Origin: Fictibacillus sp. FJAT-27399
GTDB lineage: Bacteria > Bacillota > Bacilli > Bacillales > Fictibacillaceae
DNA: 64,000 nucleotides
Direction: 5' to 3'
NCBI RefSeq assembly: GCF_001510655.1
Contig: NZ_LMVC01000002.1
Location: 579,700-643,699 of the forward strand
Part shown: piece after piece, positions 42,076 to 50,345 of the stretch
Numbering within the stretch: position 1 is the stretch's first letter
Layout of the letters: each line of letters starts with the position of its first letter
Position numbers and translations under genes: made by a program
The notes under the pieces: model-generated
The model's database searches: none
Told to the model about the DNA's origin: nothing
What the model saw: the letters and a program-made list of their open reading frames with translations, nothing else

Positions 42076-43782
42076 ATGGATAAAAAAAGGCGGCTTGTTA
42101 TGTGGATAGTATGGGTTATATTCTATCCAGCAGCAATTTGGACAGGCTACTCCCTGAATGATTTTCCTGCATCCATTTCTTTTTTTGATATTTCGGTATT
42201 AACGGTACTCACCGTGGTCGTTTCACTTTTCCCGATCAGAGTATTAAACTCCAATATTTCGCTCATTACCGGCATCTCGCTAGCGATTTTCCTTTACTAT
42301 GGATTATTTCTCTCCCTGATCATTACTCAGATTGCGGTATTCTCATTAACTCTTAAGGTGTATTTCAGTACGAATGAGCATTATCGGTATTTAACCAATA
42401 CATTGATGTTTGCCTGGATATCGGTTGGATCCGGCATCATATTTGAGCTGCTCGGGGGGCATACCGGCCCATACGACCTTAACAAAGGATTTTACTTAAT
42501 ACCGATTGCCGGATACATATTGGCACATTTCTTATTGAACCATCTCTTTTTATATGTGGTAAGAACATATGCGTTTGCACAAAAAGTTCGTTTTATTGAA
42601 AAAGATCTTTGGGTCGATATTATTTTTGAGATGCTGGTCATTCCTGTCGGCGTACTCCTTTATGTTCTCTATTCGCAGATTGGTACACCGGCCATTTTTT
42701 ACGTGGGTTTTCCATTTTTAAGCCTGTCCATCATCATCAACTTGTACCATGCGAGCCAGCAGGTCAATGATCTCCTGCAAAAATCCAGTGAGATCGGCCA
42801 GCAGCTGTCTGAGCATCTGCAAGTAAATGACATACTGGATGTGTTCATTGATAAGCTGACTTCGTTTATTTTGGTCGATGGGGCTTATATCTTTGATGCA
42901 GAGTCAGGAGAATATTTTAAACTCATCCGGAAATACGAGAAAAATGAGGGCATGATCAAACATAATATTAAACTCCTCCGTACAGAAGGGGTGAGCGGAA
43001 AAGTTTGGGCAACTGGGAAGAGTATACTCTACTCATCAAAAAAACAATGGAGAGATACTTCTGAGAGCCATTTTAACGGGCACGGAGAATCTATTATTTC
43101 CGTTCCGATGATTCGAAGCCAGAAGATTGTTGGTGTCATTACGTTTATGAACCAGAAGAAAAAAACGTTTCAAAAACACCATCTGATGATTATGGAAATT
43201 CTGGCCAACTATTTAGCGGTAGCTATTGATAATGCAAAAAATTATGAAACAACAAAGCTCAAAAGCGAGCAATGCCCTTTGACGGGACTCTTTAATTACC
43301 GATATTTTGAGAATCTCCTCTCTCAAATGTATGATGAGTTTAATTATTTTCAACGGGAGTTTTCAGTCATCCTGATGGACATTGACCATTTTAAAAAAGT
43401 TAACGATACCTATGGACATCAAAGCGGTAACGAAGTGTTAATTCAATTGGCACGCCGTCTTGAACAATACATTGGGGAAAACGGTAAAGTGGCAAGATAT
43501 GGGGGGGAAGAATTCGTCATCTTGCTTCCTCATACGAATGAGATGACTTGCTATCGCGTGGCAGAAGAGCTGCGGAGCATTATATCCCTGCATCCGTTTC
43601 TCATTAAAGATGATCTAAAAGACAAACGCCATCATCAAATCTACATTACCGCCAGCATCGGTATTTCTACTGCTCCACTTCAGGGCGAGGATCCGCTCAC
43701 TCTCCTGCGCAATGCAGACCGCGCCATGTACACCGGCGCCAAACAGCAGGGCAGGAACAAGGTAGCAAGGTATGTAGGGTAG
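42076..43782 (+). CDS. Membrane diguanylate cyclase (GAF-GGDEF)
   Basis: Predicted to make c-di-GMP from two GTP. The ATG at 42076 follows CGAGGGA; it gives 568 aa. Six or so membrane segments (about 5-225) are followed by a short coiled linker, a GAF domain (about 245-385) and a GGDEF domain (about 400-568). The active site is RYGGEEF, an active variant, with metal Asp in MDIDHFKKVNDTYGH. The inhibitory I-site RxxD is absent (GENG at that place). It sits beside the pilus genes, and a MITE follows 5 nt after the stop. Confidence 0.9.
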   Translation: MDKKRRLVMWIVWVIFYPAAIWTGYSLNDFPASISFFDISVLTVLTVVVSLFPIRVLNSNISLITGISLAIFLYYGLFLSLIITQIAVFSLTLKVYFSTNEHYRYLTNTLMFAWISVGSGIIFELLGGHTGPYDLNKGFYLIPIAGYILAHFLLNHLFLYVVRTYAFAQKVRFIEKDLWVDIIFEMLVIPVGVLLYVLYSQIGTPAIFYVGFPFLSLSIIINLYHASQQVNDLLQKSSEIGQQLSEHLQVNDILDVFIDKLTSFILVDGAYIFDAESGEYFKLIRKYEKNEGMIKHNIKLLRTEGVSGKVWATGKSILYSSKKQWRDTSESHFNGHGESIISVPMIRSQKIVGVITFMNQKKKTFQKHHLMIMEILANYLAVAIDNAKNYETTKLKSEQCPLTGLFNYRYFENLLSQMYDEFNYFQREFSVILMDIDHFKKVNDTYGHQSGNEVLIQLARRLEQYIGENGKVARYGGEEFVILLPHTNEMTCYRVAEELRSIISLHPFLIKDDLKDKRHHQIYITASIGISTAPLQGEDPLTLLRNADRAMYTGAKQQGRNKVARYVG

Positions 43783-43787
43783 CAAAA

Positions 43788-44012
43788 AGGGGCTGTCCAA
43801 GAAGTCTGTAAGCTGTTGATTTCCGTTCCAGGGTGCTCGCTTTCCGCGGGGCGTGCGGTGAGCCTCTTGGCGCTAGCGCCTGCGGGAGTCTCACCTGTCA
43901 CGCTAGTCCCGCAGGAGTCTCGCACCTTCCACTTCAATCAACTTTTCATTGAAGATTTTCAAGCCAAAAAGGAGCTGCTGAAGGTCAATTTTCGACTTTC
44001 AGGACAGCCCCT
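43788..44012. mobile_element. MITE-like element, copy 1
   Basis: A 225-bp non-coding element bounded by perfect terminal inverted repeats AGGGGCTGTCC / GGACAGCCCCT, ends resembling IS1182-type transposons. It lies between two convergent genes, 5 nt or less from each stop. Internal structure: GGCGCTAGCGCC palindrome and CCTGCGGGA/TCCCGCAGG stem. Flanking A5 and T7 make the terminal stem a plausible bidirectional terminator. It is apparently identical and in the same orientation as copy 2 at 54820. Small ORFs inside are read-through of structure, not genes. Confidence 0.9.
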
Positions 44013-44016
44013 TTTT

Positions 44017-45819
44017 TTATTTCATATGAGGTTCAGCGATTGCAGGCTCATCAAGATCTGTAATCATCGGTTCGGATTCTTTAAGGTTGGCGTATGTTTC
44101 AATGATATCCGGATCGTAATTGATTTTTAACCGTGATAAGTTAATATCACTGGATTTTATGAGAGCTTCTTGGCCCTGGTTAGCGTACTTTCCAGCCAGT
44201 GCATTCAAAATGATTTTCCTTGCCGACAAGCCTCCATCTATAGAAATGTTTGATCCTACCCCATACATTTCAATATCTCTCTCGGAATAAAAAAATCCTT
44301 TTAAGTAGCTTGGGTTATCATCGTATAGACTGTTGTTTTGAATATTAATATCTCCTTTGCTGAAAACAATCAAGGAACCAGGAGGTTTTAAAGATTCATT
44401 TAAACCATTTAAACCATTTAATGTTGAATACTCAATGGTTGTTTTTCCGGTTACATAGATGAGTGATGCAAACTGTCCATTTACATTATTAATGGTTAAG
44501 TCACCGTCAACAAAAATAGGACCTCTGATTTGAATAGTTGGATAAGTATTAGGATTATTTGAAGCACTTTTTGACCCAATCTCTAAATCCCCTCCAATAT
44601 AAGCTCCATTTGTAAACTCTAATCTGGAGATTTTATTGCTTTGTCCAGTGATCTCGGTATTGCCTGGAAAAGAAAACTGATTGATCGTGTTGTTTCCCTC
44701 AAGTATAAATGAATCAAAGTTCGTTCCATTTTTATCGTAGGGATAAATCTTCAAACTCTTATATAAAGTATTTGAATCATTCATTCTGTTGTTTGGTAAA
44801 GGAATGGGGGAAACACCTGAATCATTCCAATTATATTTATAACTGTTTCTTTTACCTGCAATTTCTATAATAGGAGGCCGGAAATTACTTTTAACAATCG
44901 ACGGAACGGAAGAGGTAAAATAATTAGCGGGGGAATTGGTTACATTCTGGTAAAAACTATTTGTAACATCCGGCGTGTTTAAATGGGCTTGATAATAGTT
45001 GCTGATACTTTTATACTCACTCTCATATTTTAATCCTGAAAAGTTAAAATTAAAAAAAGGAGCTGCGTCTGTAAAAGTAAAAAGGTTACCTCCTAATGCT
45101 ATTTTTGATTTTGTTGAAGAATCATTAGGAATAAGCTGTGGTGAAAGCGTATCGTTCCAGTAAGGAACAGTATAAGTTCCATAACGATAATTATAATTGT
45201 AAACTGTAGGGCCGCTGTCTTTTACAAATAAATTATTCGCTACATAGAGATCACCTTTTATTTGAGAAGCTCCTTGAAGGTACATATTTCCTTCTCCTGG
45301 AAGACAATTCTTTGATAAACAAAACGAACCCAATGCATACTTCAATATCTCAGGAGCATTACCAGTTCCAAAAAATATGGTTCGTTTCAATAGCTTTGTC
45401 TGGTTCTTGACGTTAGCTTCCACTTGAATCGTGACACTTTTCCGGTTAGGAGTTGTGCTGCTCGTATCTGTAAACTGTATATCTTTTACTGTATACGTTC
45501 CATTTCCGCTTGGATTGATGGTTTTCCCGATAACTTTTCCTTTGACAAAATTAATTACGTTTGTGAAGGTGGCTGGGAACTGGCTGACCAGAATTCCATT
45601 TCCTATATCTGTTTTGAGTTTATTGTTAATCTTGGCTGAGGTATAATCCATGCCTTTTTCGGCAAGATAGGTGGCTTGAACTTCAGCTTCCCTCGTATTC
45701 GTTTTTTTTTCCCCGTTTATCGTCGTGCTGATTAACGTCAATCCTATTATGGCGAACACTGCAGAGATTAATAGTACAAGAGTTAATGTTGATCCTTTTT
45801 CATCTAAACGGAACCTCAC
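44017..45819 (-). CDS. Large PilX/GspK-like minor pilin with beta-helix-like body
   Basis: 600 aa with a GTG start overlapping the stop of the preceding gene by 1 nt (TAGTG). The N-terminus is a prepilin-type leader MRFRLDEKG followed by a hydrophobic helix STLTLVLLISAVFAIIGLTL. It lacks the usual Glu at +5, as GspK-type tip pilins do. The remainder (about 130-560) has many short G-N-D strands (e.g. GGDLEIGS, GPIFVDGDLTIN, KGDINIQNNS), suggesting a right-handed beta-helix like bactofilin or adhesin folds. Two adjacent Cys are near residue 170. It is visibly AT-richer than housekeeping genes nearby. Last gene of the leftward minor-pilin operon. Confidence 0.75.
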   Translation of the reverse strand: MRFRLDEKGSTLTLVLLISAVFAIIGLTLISTTINGEKKTNTREAEVQATYLAEKGMDYTSAKINNKLKTDIGNGILVSQFPATFTNVINFVKGKVIGKTINPSGNGTYTVKDIQFTDTSSTTPNRKSVTIQVEANVKNQTKLLKRTIFFGTGNAPEILKYALGSFCLSKNCLPGEGNMYLQGASQIKGDLYVANNLFVKDSGPTVYNYNYRYGTYTVPYWNDTLSPQLIPNDSSTKSKIALGGNLFTFTDAAPFFNFNFSGLKYESEYKSISNYYQAHLNTPDVTNSFYQNVTNSPANYFTSSVPSIVKSNFRPPIIEIAGKRNSYKYNWNDSGVSPIPLPNNRMNDSNTLYKSLKIYPYDKNGTNFDSFILEGNNTINQFSFPGNTEITGQSNKISRLEFTNGAYIGGDLEIGSKSASNNPNTYPTIQIRGPIFVDGDLTINNVNGQFASLIYVTGKTTIEYSTLNGLNGLNESLKPPGSLIVFSKGDINIQNNSLYDDNPSYLKGFFYSERDIEMYGVGSNISIDGGLSARKIILNALAGKYANQGQEALIKSSDINLSRLKINYDPDIIETYANLKESEPMITDLDEPAIAEPHMK

Positions 45820-46298
45820 TAGTTTCCGCCTCCCCCCAGCAGGCTGATCTGACTGTTCAATGCCAATGGCTTCGCTTTATCTGATTTTGTGCTTTTTATT
45901 TTCATCTTGATCTTTATCGTATTAGCCGTCGTATCCAGCTCAAGCACCGAACCGCTGAGATCAAAATCTGAATTGTTGAGCGCAGTGGAATTAAGGACAG
46001 CGTTCGAGCCGTCGAAGCCAAATTTTTGTTCGGTCTGTTTCCCTTTGTCCAGAATGATGACATTATTTTTATCGGTTGAAAGTAAAGCGTCTTTAGCTGG
46101 GTAGACGGCGTTCATAAATTGGGTCATGATGACATCGGCTTCATCACGAATCAGGGTTTCTGTATATGTTTTTTTGTAGCTGTTCATGCCGTTTAAAAAA
46201 ACAAAATAAGCGACGGCTGATATGATGAGCATGATCGACAGGCTAAGCAATAGCTCCACAAGGGTTAAACCGCCTTCATTTTTTATTCTTTTTATCAT
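45819..46298 (-). CDS. PilW-like minor pilin
   Basis: 159 aa. The ATG at 46298 forms an ATGA overlap with the stop of the upstream pilin gene, which fixes the start; a frame extension to 46319 is rejected. The prepilin leader MIKRIKNEGG is cut before LTLVELLLSLSIMLIISAVAYFVF, with Glu at +5. The C-terminal beta domain is short, with SGSVLELDTTANTIKIKMKI. Confidence 0.82.
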   Translation of the reverse strand: MIKRIKNEGGLTLVELLLSLSIMLIISAVAYFVFLNGMNSYKKTYTETLIRDEADVIMTQFMNAVYPAKDALLSTDKNNVIILDKGKQTEQKFGFDGSNAVLNSTALNNSDFDLSGSVLELDTTANTIKIKMKIKSTKSDKAKPLALNSQISLLGGGGN

Positions 46299-46780
46299 GG
46301 AGTTGAAGTCCCTTTCCATTTGGTATTCAAATAATTGCCCTCAACAGTAACAAATCGGTCCCTGCCGTCGTTATAGTCAACTCTTGCTGTAAACGGAACG
46401 AGTTTTTCATTCCATTCGTCCGTCTGTCCGTTTGTAATCAAAAGCTTTACGGTATAGTTTGTGTTATTGATCAAGTGCTTATAGAAACCAGAGCATTGAT
46501 CCTGAGTTAAAAGACTCGTTTGAACACAAGTATCATAGTTCATGTTAGCCGCTTGTTGAACGGCAGGTGTAAGTGCTGTCACATCCTTAGGCGGAGACGC
46601 TTCGACGGCCTCAACAATTTGTCTGGCAAGGTTGACTGCCACCAATTTCTTGTTGTTTTGTTCGGAATAGGCGTTGGCCTGCAAGAATAAACGGGAAACA
46701 GCAGCCGTTAGAATGATAAGAATTGTAAAGGAAATAAGTACTTCTACTAATGTAAAACCGGATTCGGCTGTCTTCTTCAA
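46295..46780 (-). CDS. PilV-like minor pilin
   Basis: About 161 aa. The likely start is TTG at 46780, 6-7 nt after GGGGGGA, giving the short leader MKKTAESG, cut before FTLVEVLISFTILIILTAAV (Glu at +5). An upstream TTG at 46810 would add ten residues. Two Cys (about 95-110, DTCVQTSLLTQDQC) may form a disulfide. First gene of the leftward operon; the gap to the divergent gene at 46884 is AT-rich and includes a TATAAT on the minus strand. Confidence 0.82.
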   Translation of the reverse strand: MKKTAESGFTLVEVLISFTILIILTAAVSRLFLQANAYSEQNNKKLVAVNLARQIVEAVEASPPKDVTALTPAVQQAANMNYDTCVQTSLLTQDQCSGFYKHLINNTNYTVKLLITNGQTDEWNEKLVPFTARVDYNDGRDRFVTVEGNYLNTKWKGTSTP

Positions 46781-46883
46781 AAAAAATCCCCCCGCAAAGG
46801 TTCTTTCCAATTAATAGTTTTTATTATACAATTTGTTTACAGAAATTTGATATATTTTGTAATAAAAGAAAGAATTTTATCAA

Positions 46884-48113
46884 ATGGTTGAATTTTACAG
46901 ATGGGGATGGAGGCAATTGGCTCATTATTTTATAGCAATAGTAGGCGCGATACTTGTTACAGCCTTGCTTTATTTTGGACCGGGCTTCATACCGAAGAAA
47001 AATAAATTGTTGCTGGCTGGGACCGCAATCGTACTCTCGTTCATTGGATTGGTTGCTGCAGGTTACCTGCCGTTTTGGCTTACAGCAGTTCTCATGGCGG
47101 GACTCTCATTTATTGCCGCCTACATCACGGAGAAAAAACTGGGAGCCATCCCTGCCTATCAGGCTGGATGGGAAGCAATTCCGTTAACAGCGGAGCCGGC
47201 CGGATTAACACAAAACGATAGTTTACTAGGGCCCGAGAGCCGCAGTATTCAAGTGGTTCACCATGTGGACACTGCTCAACAACAGTCTCCATTACCAGTG
47301 GAGAGTGAAGTTGAACAAGAGCTTGAAGTATTTCAGGACTTGCCGAACCAACTTGAGAACGTGGAAATTCCGGAACGTGAGGAAATAGCTGTTCCTGTTG
47401 AACCTGAAACCATTCTGGAAGAAGCAGAAAATACGGATGAATTTGATTTCCTCGTAAAAGGACGAAAGACAGAGCCGGTTATGGAGGAAGAGACGCAGCC
47501 TGAGGAACATTCTGCTGAGATTGCTCACGGACGCGAGCAGCTGCTGGGAGAATTGGAAGAGCTAGGAGAGTTGTCTGAAGTACAGGTATCAGAAATTGAA
47601 GACCAGGCATCTGCTGAGGAAAAAACAACAGACATCGCTCAGCCAGAGGATTTGGAAGAGACTGAAGTTCAAGCTGCAAGTGAGCTTGAAGATAAGCTTG
47701 AAGATTTGGAAGACTTGATCCAACTTGATGTGTTGACTGAACAAGATTCAGAGGATTCTGAGGAGAATGAGGCAGAGGCCGTATTGCCAGATGTTATGGA
47801 AGAAAAAAAGGCAGATCTGTCACCAGACATTCTTGAATTTATGATCGAACAGGTGAGCTGGGTGAGGGAACATGGCGAGAGAGCAGAATTCGAAAGCGTG
47901 CTGAAAACGGTTTTGCAGCAGCAGCTTTCACCTAAAGATTATTATATCTTTTCCGGTTTACTGAGGGATTTTTATATTCAGGAAAAGGAAAATCTCAAGC
48001 TTGCATCATTGTTATCAGAGTTGAAAGAACGCTATTCGGAATATGGTGTGATAAAAAATGAAATAGAGTACTATTTTACTACTTACCTAATTCTTGAAGA
48101 TATAGTACAATAA
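46884..48113 (+). CDS. Unrecognised membrane protein with acidic linker, pilus locus
   Basis: 409 aa with no family I recognise. Three hydrophobic segments (about 10-85: HYFIAIVGAILVTALLYF, LLLAGTAIVLSFIGLVAAG, WLTAVLMAGLSFIAAYI) precede a long Glu/Asp-rich low-complexity region (about 115-310) and a C-terminal helical domain (about 315-409) starting near DILEFMIEQVSWVREHGER. It is the first gene of the rightward pilus operon, 45 nt ahead of the PRC-barrel gene. Possibly an inner-membrane assembly or scaffold factor; this is inference from position only. Confidence 0.7.
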   Translation: MVEFYRWGWRQLAHYFIAIVGAILVTALLYFGPGFIPKKNKLLLAGTAIVLSFIGLVAAGYLPFWLTAVLMAGLSFIAAYITEKKLGAIPAYQAGWEAIPLTAEPAGLTQNDSLLGPESRSIQVVHHVDTAQQQSPLPVESEVEQELEVFQDLPNQLENVEIPEREEIAVPVEPETILEEAENTDEFDFLVKGRKTEPVMEEETQPEEHSAEIAHGREQLLGELEELGELSEVQVSEIEDQASAEEKTTDIAQPEDLEETEVQAASELEDKLEDLEDLIQLDVLTEQDSEDSEENEAEAVLPDVMEEKKADLSPDILEFMIEQVSWVREHGERAEFESVLKTVLQQQLSPKDYYIFSGLLRDFYIQEKENLKLASLLSELKERYSEYGVIKNEIEYYFTTYLILEDIVQ

Positions 48114-48158
48114 TTTGGTGTTTAATGATAATATTACCATTTTAGATAGAATTGAGTG

Positions 48159-48896
48159 ATGAGTGTGAAGAAGAGCAACCAATTTGTCGGCTTGCCGATT
48201 ATCAGCATCAATGAAGGAGCAGAAATCGGAACAGTGAAGTCCCTGGTGATCAACGCACAGCAGGGGAGCGTTGACTTTTTAACTGTAGAACATGAGGACT
48301 GGCAGATCAGTGTAAGGGCGGTTCCGTTTAAAAAAATCGTGGGTGTCGGTGAATTTGCTGTAACCATCGAAGACCGCAATTCTATTTTCGATTTAACAGA
48401 GATACCGATTGCCAACGAACTCGTACAGAAAAAAATCAGTATTTCGGGAGCTAGAGTCATTGACCGCAAAGGGCAGCTGCTTGGTGAAGTCGGTGAATTT
48501 TATATTAACGAAGATAACGGATCGATCCTTGGTCTGACGATCGGTATGAATGATAAAGAGGCAGTCTTGAAATCGGAATTTGTGGTGACCTTTGGACGTG
48601 ATTTAATCGTGGTGAAGGAAGAAAGCCAGTTGCATTTTTTAAATGAACCAGAACAGCTAATCGAGCCTGAACAGACTTTAGAAGAATTGACACTCGATCG
48701 ATTCGCGAACGAAGATCCGCTAAAAGAAAAACAGTTAGAACTGTTAAATGGTAAGCGTGCTTCCAAAGACATTTATTCAAAAACAGGTAATTTAATTATC
48801 CCAAGCGGAACACTGCTCAGCAGAGAAGATATTGTAAAAGCTCGTGAGGAAGGCCCTTCTGTCATGGTTGAGCTATCCATGAACGTGGCTGACTAA
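48159..48896 (+). CDS. PRC-barrel domain protein
   Basis: About 245 aa, cytoplasmic. Two PRC-barrel-like domains (about 8-80, FVGLPIISINEGAEIGTVKSL; about 88-155, ARVIDRKGQLLGEVGEFYI), then a charged linker and a C-terminal segment with IIPSGTLLSREDIVKAREEG. ATG (48159) or GTG (48156) start, both with weak ribosome sites. Between two pilus-locus genes and 16 nt before the VanW-like gene. Role in pilus assembly is inferred from context. Confidence 0.75.
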   Translation: MSVKKSNQFVGLPIISINEGAEIGTVKSLVINAQQGSVDFLTVEHEDWQISVRAVPFKKIVGVGEFAVTIEDRNSIFDLTEIPIANELVQKKISISGARVIDRKGQLLGEVGEFYINEDNGSILGLTIGMNDKEAVLKSEFVVTFGRDLIVVKEESQLHFLNEPEQLIEPEQTLEELTLDRFANEDPLKEKQLELLNGKRASKDIYSKTGNLIIPSGTLLSREDIVKAREEGPSVMVELSMNVAD

Positions 48897-48912
48897 AAAA
48901 GGGGGAGGGAAT

Positions 48913-50340
48913 TTGGCGCAACCAGAATTTAAGAACACACGGTTCCTAATGATTTTTGGTATTCTTTTCCTTTCCTCCTTTTTTATTTTTGGCGTTTCTC
49001 TCTACGGCTCAAAATTATACAATAAATCATTCGGAGAAGAAATAAAAAATAAGGGGGTCCAAGTAGGGCCGGTTTCTTTAGAAAATAAAACAAACGCAGA
49101 TGCACTAGGGTTACTTGATCAGAAGGTTGCTGATTGGAAAAAGAGTTCAAGCATCCTTTTGGCTTATAACGAAAAACAAGTTATTCTCCCTGCTGGAGCC
49201 GTGGCTTTTCGGATCTCCGAAAGCCTGAACCAGGCGAAAGAAGGTGACAATCCTCTTCTCGTTGATGTAAAGCAGGAAAAAGTGACAGCCTCTTTAAAAA
49301 AGTTTAAAGATAAAGGTCTGGAAAAATCATTGAATATGGATTTGCTTCTCCACCAAATAAGAGAGACGGCATCCATCCTTGCTTCCGGCCAGACCGTACT
49401 TAAACTTGGAGACTTTTATGCTGAACAAAATCTTGAACCAGTTAAAGTAAGCACAGCTAAAGTGCCATTGGAATATGAATATTTTTTATTGGAGGACTGG
49501 GTCAAAGCACTTAACGGCTATCAAATTGAACCGGGTGCTATCTTTTCTTTGCGTGAAGTCATGGAGAAAAAGGGCCTTCAGCCGAAAGATTCTGATGATC
49601 TGGCTCTTCTTGCAAGCTCAATTTATTCGGTGGTAGCTAAGTCCAATTTTGGAATGATTGAAAGGAATACTTCTAGGGAGCTTCCTGGTTTTATTAAACT
49701 GGGCTTTGAAGCAGCAGTTGATCCGGATGAGCAGGATCTCGTATTCCAAAATCCGAATCCGGGTTCTTATATCCTTGGCATGAGCTATAAAAAGAAAACG
49801 GTTAAAGTCTCTCTTGTCGGAGCTCCATTTCCGTTTACATATAAAACAGCGGTTAAGAAAACAGTATATGATCCAAGGACAATCGTTCAATATAACAAAG
49901 ATATGGACCCTGGCGCTATCGAGCTTTTACAGGCGGGAGAGAAGGGGATTTTGGCTGCGGTTTTCAGAGTATCTTATGATGGGGCAGGCAAAGTCGTTGA
50001 AAAAACAAAGCTTTCAGAGGACTTCTATCCTCCGGTTCCTCGGATGGAAAAACGTGGGTTTCCGATAGAAACGGCAACTGACGGTACATCTCCTGCCGAT
50101 CCGGGAACGACGGATCATGGCAGTTCAACAGATCCCGGAACATCAACAGATCCCGGATCATCAACGGACCCGGGGCCTTCAACACCTGCTGTTCCAGGAA
50201 CTTCCGGAACCGTAACGTATCCGCCGTTACCCGAAATACCCTCAGGTGATATCGGGAGAAAAAGATTGAATGATTCAAACACACAGTCTGCGGCTGGCCA
50301 GAATAACGTTCAGTCGGATAAAGGAGATAAACAGGAGTGA
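48913..50340 (+). CDS. VanW-like extracellular protein, membrane anchored
   Basis: 475 aa with a TTG start after GGGGAGGGA. One N-terminal membrane anchor (about 11-32). A VanW-like region spans about 195-310, with ALNGYQIEPGAIFSL and LALLASSIYSVVAKSNFGMIERNTS, as in YoaR/VanW proteins; a G5-like strand segment (about 330-380) follows. A Ser/Thr/Asp/Pro/Gly repeat tail (about 390-430) suggests an extracytoplasmic, wall-crossing end. Its job in the pilus locus is unknown. It ends 5 nt before pilB. Confidence 0.8.
   Translation: MAQPEFKNTRFLMIFGILFLSSFFIFGVSLYGSKLYNKSFGEEIKNKGVQVGPVSLENKTNADALGLLDQKVADWKKSSSILLAYNEKQVILPAGAVAFRISESLNQAKEGDNPLLVDVKQEKVTASLKKFKDKGLEKSLNMDLLLHQIRETASILASGQTVLKLGDFYAEQNLEPVKVSTAKVPLEYEYFLLEDWVKALNGYQIEPGAIFSLREVMEKKGLQPKDSDDLALLASSIYSVVAKSNFGMIERNTSRELPGFIKLGFEAAVDPDEQDLVFQNPNPGSYILGMSYKKKTVKVSLVGAPFPFTYKTAVKKTVYDPRTIVQYNKDMDPGAIELLQAGEKGILAAVFRVSYDGAGKVVEKTKLSEDFYPPVPRMEKRGFPIETATDGTSPADPGTTDHGSSTDPGTSTDPGSSTDPGPSTPAVPGTSGTVTYPPLPEIPSGDIGRKRLNDSNTQSAAGQNNVQSDKGDKQE
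50114..50180 (+). repeat. Imperfect 18-bp repeats (STDPGS/T units) in the VanW-like gene
   Basis: In-frame repeats encode four consecutive S-S/T-T-D-P-G-like units in the C-terminal tail of the VanW-like protein, a flexible Pro/Gly linker. Confidence 0.75.
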
Positions 50341-50345
50341 GCGGA

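Noticed and set aside
43816-44130. ORFs on both strands inside MITE copy 1 (and the same in copy 2 at 54745-55048)
   Set aside because: Identical short ORFs occur in both copies because the DNA is repeated; they lack ribosome sites, have odd composition and span the terminal repeats.
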